From: Miniphocaeibacter sp012841535
Lineage (GTDB): Bacteria; Bacillota; Clostridia; Tissierellales; Peptoniphilaceae
Length of the DNA: 20,296 nucleotides
Assembly: GCF_049274025.1 (NCBI RefSeq)
Contig: NZ_JBASRV010000063.1
Direction: 5' to 3' (one strand)
Part shown: positions 14,974-20,296 of the stretch, piece by piece
Numbering within the stretch: position 1 is the stretch's first letter
Layout of the letters: every line of letters starts with the position of its first letter
Notes under the pieces: generated by a model
The model's database searches: none
Seen by the model: only the letters and a program-made list of their open reading frames with translations
Told to the model about the DNA's origin: nothing
Position numbers and translations under genes: made by a program

Positions 14974-16572
14974 TTAAACAAATAGTTTATTTATATTGTC
15001 TAAATATGAAAATATTCTTTCATAATTACTTAAAGTCTTTTCATAGTAAACTCCACTTTCAGGATCACATATTCCATCTTTCATTCTTTCAATATGGAGA
15101 GTTCTAAAGTCTTCAACTTTATTTTCGAAATTTTTATTTAAACTATAATTTAAAACCCTTCTTTCCTCCGGATCTGCAACATTTTCTAAAACAGTATAAA
15201 GTTGCTCTACGGATTTATCTAAAAACTTAAGCTCATTGTAGCAGTCATCACTATAGGTTAATTGTCTTTCATATGAAGCCTTAGCGTATTCAGCTATAGC
15301 CTTACTATGGTCTCCAATTCTTTCTACATCTCTTACAATTCTCATGTATGCTGTAAAACTTGATGCTGTAGAGTCATCCATGAATTCACTAAGAATATCA
15401 ATAATATATTTAGTTATATTAGAGTTTAAATAATTTATAATATCTTCATTGTGTAATAATTTTTTATATTTGCCTTCATCATAATTATGAAAAAGTTCAA
15501 TAGATAGTCTATAATTTTCTTTTGCAATATCTAACATTCTCTTTACTTCTGCTTTCACATCAGTAAGAAGTAAAGGAGCATCGTGTTGTTTTTTTACATT
15601 TATATATTGAAGTGATAGGTCTTCTGTAGCAGGGTCTTTTCCAGGGATAAGTTTTGTAGCTAATGTTGCTAAAAACTTTGAGAAAGGGAAAAGTATTAGC
15701 GTTGCTAATATGTTAAATAAGGTATGCATATTTGCAATTTGGGCTGCCGGTAAATCTTTAGAAAATTTAATTATTATTTCTTCCAGTGGGAAAATATATA
15801 TAAGTATTAAAAATATAATAGTTCCAAAGATATTAAATAAAACGTGAACGGTAGCAGTCCTTTTTCCATTTTTAGAACTTCCTAATGCAGATAGTATACT
15901 GGTTATACAAGTACCTATATTAAAACCACAAACAATAAAAATTGCTCCATGGAAACCAATTAACCCTTTATTTGCCAAAGCCTGTAAAATACCTAAAGAA
16001 GCACTAGATGATTGGATAATAGCTGTAAAAAGAGTACCAACTAGTACACCCATTATCGGATTGGAAATTTTAGTCATTATATTTACAAAAGTTTGACTTT
16101 CTTGTAAAGGACTCATAGAGTCTGACATAATAGACATTCCCATAAAAAGAATACCTAATCCCATAATAACTTGACCAAGATATTTTACTGAATTTTTATT
16201 TATAAATTTAAACATAGCAAATCCGGAAAAAGCCATTAATGGAGCGGATTCGGTAATATTTAAGGCTACAAGTTGACCTGTAACTGTAGTACCTATATTT
16301 GCACCCATAATAACCCCAACAGCTTGTTGCAAAGTCATTAAACCGGAATTTACAAAACCAACTGCCATAACAGTTGTAGCGGAACTACTCTGTATAATGG
16401 CTGTAACAACAGTACCAACAAGGATACCTTTAACGGTGTTGGAAGTAAGTTTTTCAATTATATTGTGTAACCTATTTCCAGCAACTAGTTCTAATCCTTC
16501 ACTCATTAAATCCATGCCATATAAAAACAGGGCAAGACCTCCTAAAAGAGCAAAGACATATGCAATAGACAT
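14974..16572 (-). CDS. Na+/phosphate cotransporter with C-terminal PhoU-like domain
   Basis: This is a NptA/YjbB-type Na/Pi cotransporter, moving phosphate across the membrane with sodium. The internal duplication is visible: QSSSATT (61-67) and QSSSAS (187-192), each followed by a glycine-rich helix pair, GANIGTTVTG and GFNIGTCITS. About 8-9 hydrophobic segments fill residues 1-310. Residues ~335-530 form a helical cytoplasmic PhoU-like domain (SFTAYMRIVRDVERIGDHSKAIAEYAKA contains the typical RDVERIGDH). The 532-residue length is normal. AGGAGG lies just upstream of the ATG. It is a single-gene unit, and I see no clear Pho box in its leader. Direction (uptake or efflux) cannot be told; related proteins have been linked to both. 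Confidence 0.92.
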   Translation of the reverse strand: MSIAYVFALLGGLALFLYGMDLMSEGLELVAGNRLHNIIEKLTSNTVKGILVGTVVTAIIQSSSATTVMAVGFVNSGLMTLQQAVGVIMGANIGTTVTGQLVALNITESAPLMAFSGFAMFKFINKNSVKYLGQVIMGLGILFMGMSIMSDSMSPLQESQTFVNIMTKISNPIMGVLVGTLFTAIIQSSSASLGILQALANKGLIGFHGAIFIVCGFNIGTCITSILSALGSSKNGKRTATVHVLFNIFGTIIFLILIYIFPLEEIIIKFSKDLPAAQIANMHTLFNILATLILFPFSKFLATLATKLIPGKDPATEDLSLQYINVKKQHDAPLLLTDVKAEVKRMLDIAKENYRLSIELFHNYDEGKYKKLLHNEDIINYLNSNITKYIIDILSEFMDDSTASSFTAYMRIVRDVERIGDHSKAIAEYAKASYERQLTYSDDCYNELKFLDKSVEQLYTVLENVADPEERRVLNYSLNKNFENKVEDFRTLHIERMKDGICDPESGVYYEKTLSNYERIFSYLDNINKLFV

Positions 16573-16678
16573 ATACTCCTCCTAATAAAATTTCATACAT
16601 ATTGTATAATAACCTAAAAGTAATAAAAATAATAGTGCTTTTATTAATTATTTATAAAAAATAGAATAAATTTTGTTA

Positions 16679-16707
16679 TTCAAGAAAGAAATTAAGCATT
16701 TCAAGAA
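16679..16707 (+). promoter_or_regulatory. Candidate LytTR binding site: 8-base direct repeat, 21-bp period
   Basis: TTCAAGAA occurs at 16679-16686 and exactly again at 16700-16707. Direct repeats two helical turns apart (about 9 bases plus a 12-base gap) are the known binding pattern of AgrA/ComE/PlnC-type LytTR regulators. Such a regulator is encoded three genes downstream. The second copy ends 28 bases before the -10 at 16736, where an activator would contact RNA polymerase. Confidence 0.55.
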
Positions 16708-16732
16708 GTAAACAAGGGAAAAACCTACATAT

Positions 16733-16741
16733 TGATATTAT
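16733..16741 (+). promoter_or_regulatory. Extended -10 of the ABC exporter operon
   Basis: TGATATTAT matches the extended -10 form. At the 17-base distance upstream the -35 is CAAGGG, which is poor, as expected for a promoter that needs the activator at 16679-16707. The start codon is 31 bases downstream with AGGAGG between. Confidence 0.5.
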
Positions 16742-16771
16742 AGAAATACGAAATATTGTTAGGAGGAAGTT

Positions 16772-17638
16772 ATGGACAAAAACTTAAATGCATTAGAAGT
16801 AAAAAATATATCTAAAAGCTTTAATGGAAAGCAAGCTTTAAAAAAATTGGATTTCGTAATAAAATACGGAGAAATATTTGGCTTCTTAGGACCGTCAGGA
16901 GCGGGAAAAACAACTACAATTAAAATGATGACAGGACAATTGGAACCATCGGGAGGAGAGGCCTTTATACTCGGCAGAAATGCTAAGAATATTACTTCTG
17001 AAATTTACGGGAAAATTGGGCTTGTAACAGACAATAGTGGAGTTTATGAAAAATTAACAGTAGCAGAAAATATGAAGGTTTATTGTAATATTCACAATGT
17101 TCCAGTATCGGAAGCAAATAGGCTCTTAAAAAGGGTTGGACTTGAAAATGATAAGAAAAAACCTGCTGAAAAATTATCAAAAGGTATGAAGCAAAGACTG
17201 GTACTTGCAAGGGCTTTAGTTCATAGTCCGGAAATTTTATTTTTAGATGAGCCGACAAGTGGGTTGGACCCAAGTACATCCTTAGCAATACATGAACTCT
17301 TACTTGAAGTTAGAAATGCCGGTACAGCAATATTTTTAACTACTCATAATATGGAAGAAGCGTATAAGCTTTGTGATAATCTTGCCTTAATAAATGAGGG
17401 AGTAATAGTAGAGCAAGGAAAACCAAAGGAAATAATTTTAAAGCATAATCAAAAACAATCCTTTGAAGTAATGTTGGATAATAATGAAAATATTTCATTT
17501 CAAGAGGATTCACCTGAACTTGAAACTTTATTTGATTTAATAAGAAAGAAAAGAGTAAAATCAATTCACTCTTCAGAGCCAACATTAGAAGATGTATTTA
17601 TTAAATTAACAGGGAGGGTATTAAGTAATGAATATTAG
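16772..17638 (+). CDS. ABC transporter ATP-binding protein, next to a LytTR system
   Basis: This is the ATPase of an ABC-2 exporter. Seen: Walker A GPSGAGKTT (40-48), signature LSKGMKQR (135-142), Walker B ILFLDEPTSGLDP (155-167), switch His192 in LTTHNMEEA, and a tail ending EPTLEDVFIKLTGR as in drug and lantibiotic-type exporters. The Q-loop region reads VTDNSGVYEKLTV without an obvious Gln. AGGAGG precedes ATG 16772. It overlaps the permease gene by 11 bases. Codons such as CCG, TCG and GCG are used more freely than in the first ABC pair of this window, a faint hint of separate ancestry. The probable substrate is a peptide or antimicrobial, inferred only from its neighbours. Confidence 0.9.
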   Translation: MDKNLNALEVKNISKSFNGKQALKKLDFVIKYGEIFGFLGPSGAGKTTTIKMMTGQLEPSGGEAFILGRNAKNITSEIYGKIGLVTDNSGVYEKLTVAENMKVYCNIHNVPVSEANRLLKRVGLENDKKKPAEKLSKGMKQRLVLARALVHSPEILFLDEPTSGLDPSTSLAIHELLLEVRNAGTAIFLTTHNMEEAYKLCDNLALINEGVIVEQGKPKEIILKHNQKQSFEVMLDNNENISFQEDSPELETLFDLIRKKRVKSIHSSEPTLEDVFIKLTGRVLSNEY

Positions 17639-18344
17639 TATTAGAAAAATTTCTGCTATAGCAGGTTTAAAATTAAAAATATTTTCAAGAAATACTTACT
17701 ATATAATGAGTCCATTTTTGGTAATATTATTAGGCTTAATATTTGGCTATTTTTTCAAGGGAGCAGTACCGGGGTATAGTTTTATAATGACAGTAGGATT
17801 TAATATTTCTATGGTTGGAATATCCTTAACAGCTGCAATGGTTGCAGAGGAAAAGGAAAAACATACCTTAAGGGCCTTAATGACATCATCTATAACAGGT
17901 GGCGACTATTTATTAGGAAGTGCCTTAATTCCTTTTTTAGTAATGTTAATAACTGCTTTAGTAACTCCGTTAGTAACACAGTTTTCCTATAGTAATATTA
18001 ATATACCTATGTATCTCCTACTAAATATAATAGGAATAATATCAATGATATTAATAGGATTTATATTTGGTATTTTTGGTAAAAGTCAAGCTCATGTTTC
18101 TACTACAACAATGCCTATAATTATGGTTTTAGTAATGTTACCAACATTTTCCATGTTCTCTGAGTTTATAGGGAAAATTAGTATGCTTACAATATCGGGA
18201 GTAATGGATAGTTATTTAAATGGTATGATAGAAAATATTAATTATGCCCTGTCTACAAAAGATTGGATAGTACTTGCAGCATGGGTAATAATTCCAGCAA
18301 TAATATTTATATATGTTTATAGAAAAAATGGAATAGATGAATAA
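17628..18344 (+). CDS. ABC-2 type permease, six membrane segments
   Basis: This is the membrane partner of the preceding ATPase (238 residues). Hydrophobic stretches lie around residues 25-45, 52-73, 98-122, 128-150, 157-176 and 218-235. The conserved cytoplasmic coupling segment AEEKEKHTLRALMTSSITGGDYLLG lies between segments 2 and 3. This is the small ABC-2 permease type often found in peptide-responsive exporter or immunity cassettes. The start, ATG 17628, overlaps the ATPase end, with GGGAGG in the ATPase coding sequence serving as its ribosome site. A terminator follows directly. Confidence 0.85.
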   Translation: MNISIRKISAIAGLKLKIFSRNTYYIMSPFLVILLGLIFGYFFKGAVPGYSFIMTVGFNISMVGISLTAAMVAEEKEKHTLRALMTSSITGGDYLLGSALIPFLVMLITALVTPLVTQFSYSNINIPMYLLLNIIGIISMILIGFIFGIFGKSQAHVSTTTMPIIMVLVMLPTFSMFSEFIGKISMLTISGVMDSYLNGMIENINYALSTKDWIVLAAWVIIPAIIFIYVYRKNGIDE

Positions 18345-18350
18345 AAAATT

Positions 18351-18378
18351 AATTGGCTTTAAATAGCCGATTTTTTTT
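18351..18378 (+). terminator. Terminator of the second ABC operon
   Basis: AATTGGCT (18351-18358) pairs with AGCCGATT (18365-18372) with one G-U over a 6-base loop, followed by an eight-base T run (18371-18378). It separates the exporter from the two-component genes, which have their own promoter. Confidence 0.8.
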
Positions 18379-18383
18379 ATAAA

Positions 18384-18392
18384 TGGTATAAT
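18384..18392 (+). promoter_or_regulatory. Extended -10 of the response regulator / kinase genes
   Basis: TGGTATAAT lies 52 bases before the chosen TTG start. No TTCAAGAA pair is seen here, so the regulator genes appear to be expressed independently of the exporter site. Confidence 0.55.
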
Positions 18393-18443
18393 ATAAAATA
18401 TTTTAATTAATTGATTAGATATTTATATGAAAAGAGGATACCA

Positions 18444-19214
18444 TTGATAGAGGCATATATTTGTGAAGATAATAAAAATATTTTGCAGTTAATAAAAAGA
18501 GAAGTTGAAAAATATATATTAATACAGGGTTATGATATTGAAATTAAGGGAACTTATGAAAGACCGGAAGACTTTATAAATAATTTGGAAACTGTTCAAC
18601 AACGTTCAATTTATTTTTTAGACATAGATTTTAACAACTCAAATCTAAATGGATTTGACCTAGGTAAGGAAATTAGAAAAAGAGATAGCAGGGGATTTAT
18701 TATCTACATAACCTCCTATGACAATCTTTTAATGGAGACCTTTAAGTATAGGCTAGAAGCATTAGACTATATTATTAAGGACAATGAAGGTGAGTTTATA
18801 AAACAAATAACCCAAGCAATCGACTCAGTAGAGGAAAGGCTTATTAATGAACCGGCTTCTGAAAGTAAGTATTATTCAGTTTCAGTTTTTGATACGATTT
18901 ACAAGGTACCATATAATGAAATACTATATTTCCAAACTTCAGAGAAAGCCCACAGAATCGTACTATATACAATAGACCGCTCCTATGAGTTTTTTGGGAA
19001 AATAAGAGAAATAGAAAGGGAATTAGGAGAGGACTTTTGTCGGTCTCATCGGTCTGTCTTAGTGAATAGGGAGAAAATTACATCCTTAAATAAAAAGGAT
19101 AGTGTCTTAGAGTTAGAAACAGGATTAAGATGTCCGGTATCTAGAAGTAAAATCAAGGAAGTAGAAAATTTTTTATTAATGAGAGGTAAGGATGGAAATT
19201 TATCATTTATTTGA
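18444..19214 (+). CDS. LytTR response regulator, AgrA-like
   Basis: This is a two-component regulator of about 256 residues. The receiver domain begins AYICEDNKN with the acidic pair E8/D9. The phosphoacceptor is Asp60 in IYFLDIDFNN, and the conserved Lys occurs in DYIIKDN. The C-terminal LytTR DNA-binding domain is clear: VPYNEILYFQTSEKAHRIVLY, then FCRSHRSVLVNREKI and CPVSRSKIKEVE, the wording of AgrA/ComE-type regulators. I prefer TTG 18444, six to seven bases after AGAGGA. The longer TTG start at 18411 adds 11 residues and has no ribosome site. It overlaps the kinase gene by 23 bases. Its likely target is the repeat at 16679-16707, before the exporter. Confidence 0.9.
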   Translation: MIEAYICEDNKNILQLIKREVEKYILIQGYDIEIKGTYERPEDFINNLETVQQRSIYFLDIDFNNSNLNGFDLGKEIRKRDSRGFIIYITSYDNLLMETFKYRLEALDYIIKDNEGEFIKQITQAIDSVEERLINEPASESKYYSVSVFDTIYKVPYNEILYFQTSEKAHRIVLYTIDRSYEFFGKIREIERELGEDFCRSHRSVLVNREKITSLNKKDSVLELETGLRCPVSRSKIKEVENFLLMRGKDGNLSFI

Positions 19215-19683
19215 AGGAATACCTAGATTTATAATAAAGGGAATCATCTATATAAAATTTTTGGAATTATTCTATAAGGATTTTACCAAGGAAATTTTTT
19301 TAAAGGGACTTTTTGTTTTCGTATTAGTGCTGCAATTAGAACAGTGGGGTATATATTATTTTGTATATAATAATATGATTGTTGAGAGGGATTTGGTTTT
19401 TAGTATAATGAATTTACTATTAATACTTATTATGACAAAAATATTATATGGAAAGGTATTGGATTATAAAGGAATGTTTATAATTGAAACAACAGTCATT
19501 ATATATAATATAATAAATATGTTCATCCATTATAAACTTTATGACATTAGTCTATATTTTAAGGATATATATAATGCTTTATTAGTCGAATGGACACTTA
19601 CCTTTTTAACCTTATGTATTTTTTATTTAATATTTTTAATATTGAAAAAAACAATAAAAAAATTCCAATACTATATGGTATAG
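19192..19683 (+). CDS. N-terminal membrane domain of an AgrC-like sensor kinase, ended early by a frameshift
   Basis: The frame encodes 163 residues, almost entirely hydrophobic, with about five membrane segments (near 12-29, 37-57, 66-85, 95-112 and 133-151). This is the sensor half of AgrC/ComD-type peptide receptors, which have six or seven segments and then a GHKL kinase. The frame stops at 19683 before any kinase motif, while the -1 frame continues with two more membrane segments and the kinase. The switch point is probably the run of seven A at 19656-19662. One additional A would give an uninterrupted protein reading TIKKIPILYGIDGKKIKW. GAGG with proper spacing precedes ATG 19192, which overlaps the regulator end. 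It could be a real mutation, an assembly error, or slippage on A AAA AAA. Confidence 0.75.
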   Translation: MEIYHLFEGIPRFIIKGIIYIKFLELFYKDFTKEIFLKGLFVFVLVLQLEQWGIYYFVYNNMIVERDLVFSIMNLLLILIMTKILYGKVLDYKGMFIIETTVIIYNIINMFIHYKLYDISLYFKDIYNALLVEWTLTFLTLCIFYLIFLILKKTIKKFQYYMV

Positions 19684-20296
19684 ATGGTAAAAAAATAAAG
19701 TGGTTTATAATTATCTACTTGATAATAGAAACTATTAACTATGGACCACTACGTTATATTTTATCGGGAGAGAAATATTATACTCGTAATATGCTGTATA
19801 TGGAATTTTTGTATTTTTTAGTAGTAACTTTGGGAATTTTTGGGTATGGATTATTTGGGTTTGTAAGGAAAAACTTGCACCTTAACGAAACAATAATTCT
19901 TCAACAAGAAACCTATATTAAGCCCTTAGAATCCATGCAAGAAGATATTAGAAAATACAATCATGATTATAAAAATCTTCTTACAGGAGTCTTGCTTCAA
20001 GCAGAAGAAGGAGATTACGACGGAGTTAGACTTTATTTAAAAGATGTATTTGATGAATTTGAAGAAAAGCTGGGAAAACAAATAAGTAAAAACACCCAGT
20101 TAAAGAAAATAAAATCCAACGAAGTAAAGGGACTTCTTCTTTCCAAAATGAGTAAAATGGAAGAATTAGAAATAGAATTCCACCTAGAGGTCTTAAATGA
20201 AGTAGATAGAATTAATATGAAAACTACAGACCTTGTAAGATGTCTAGGAATATTACTGGATAATGCAATAGAAGAAGTGGAAAAACTAGAAGAAAA
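19614..20296 (+). CDS. GHKL histidine kinase, remaining part of the AgrC-like sensor (frameshifted, cut by window end)
   Basis: This frame is open from 19575 to the window end. It encodes two more membrane segments (KWFIIIYLIIETINYG and EFLYFLVVTLGIFGYGLFGF), then the dimerisation/phosphoacceptor helix RKYNHDYKNLLTG with the phosphorylated His, and near the end the N-box LGILLDNAIEEVE. These are the AgrC-subfamily GHKL kinase motifs. The G-boxes lie beyond the window. In-frame ATGs at 19590, 19614 and 19791 all lack a ribosome site, so I think it is not an independent gene but the continuation of the frame that starts at 19192, with the true join at 19656-19662. The coordinates given are a nominal start. 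It phosphorylates the LytTR regulator encoded just before. Confidence 0.75.
   Translation, partial: MYFLFNIFNIEKNNKKIPILYGIDGKKIKWFIIIYLIIETINYGPLRYILSGEKYYTRNMLYMEFLYFLVVTLGIFGYGLFGFVRKNLHLNETIILQQETYIKPLESMQEDIRKYNHDYKNLLTGVLLQAEEGDYDGVRLYLKDVFDEFEEKLGKQISKNTQLKKIKSNEVKGLLLSKMSKMEELEIEFHLEVLNEVDRINMKTTDLVRCLGILLDNAIEEVEKLEE

Noticed and set aside
16573..16771. A small peptide (pheromone) gene upstream of the ABC exporter
   Set aside because: I found no start codon with a ribosome site followed by a plausible short peptide; the stretch looks purely regulatory.
16992..17585. Two minus-strand frames inside the second ABC ATPase gene
   Set aside because: They are antisense to a complete ATPase with all motifs, and their composition is that of reverse-read coding sequence.

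Overview
The window is very AT-rich (roughly 70% A+T), densely coded and organised in short operons with strong AGGAGG-type ribosome binding sites and hairpin terminators. This fits a low-GC anaerobic Firmicute. A Tissierellia/Peptoniphilaceae-like or clostridial host is my best guess, but it rests on gene content and style only. There is no tRNA, rRNA, CRISPR array, phage module or insertion sequence, and no gene-free stretch exceeds 300 bases.

Left part (1-3.7 kb): the 3' end of mannonate dehydratase (uxuA) runs in from the left edge and converges on a pyridoxine/HMP kinase gene of the PdxK/ThiD type, with a 20-bp hairpin between them. A three-gene PTS-dependent dihydroxyacetone kinase operon (dhaK-dhaL-dhaM) follows. 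At 3.7-5.4 kb is a two-gene ABC-2 type exporter of unknown substrate.

Centre (5.4-9.5 kb): a tight folate operon, folC - PTPS-like gene - folE2 - folP - folK. No folB (dihydroneopterin aldolase) is present. The PTPS-like protein carries Glu next to the catalytic Cys (CERLHGH), the hallmark of PTPS-III enzymes that bypass FolB. The operon has an unusual leader: a promoter-like element sharing an 11-base block with the dhaK promoter region, followed by a terminator-like hairpin directly before the folC ribosome binding site. FolC has about 60 extra N-terminal residues.

Convergent to the folate operon (9.6-12.4 kb) is an MFS transporter plus AbgB-like amidohydrolase pair, possibly for salvage of p-aminobenzoyl-glutamate or a similar N-acyl amino acid. 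Divergent from it is a 777-residue AraC regulator fused to a GH39-like domain that seems to have lost its acid/base glutamate. A Na+/phosphate cotransporter with a C-terminal PhoU-like domain follows on the minus strand.

Right end (16.7-20.3 kb): an ABC-2 exporter pair, then a LytTR (AgrA-like) response regulator and an AgrC-like GHKL sensor kinase. The exporter promoter has a perfect 8-base direct repeat with a 21-bp period just upstream of the -35 position, the geometry of a LytTR binding site. The kinase reading frame is broken at a run of seven A residues: the membrane domain is in one frame and the HDYKN/N-box kinase part is in the -1 frame, running off the window. No peptide pheromone gene is visible.
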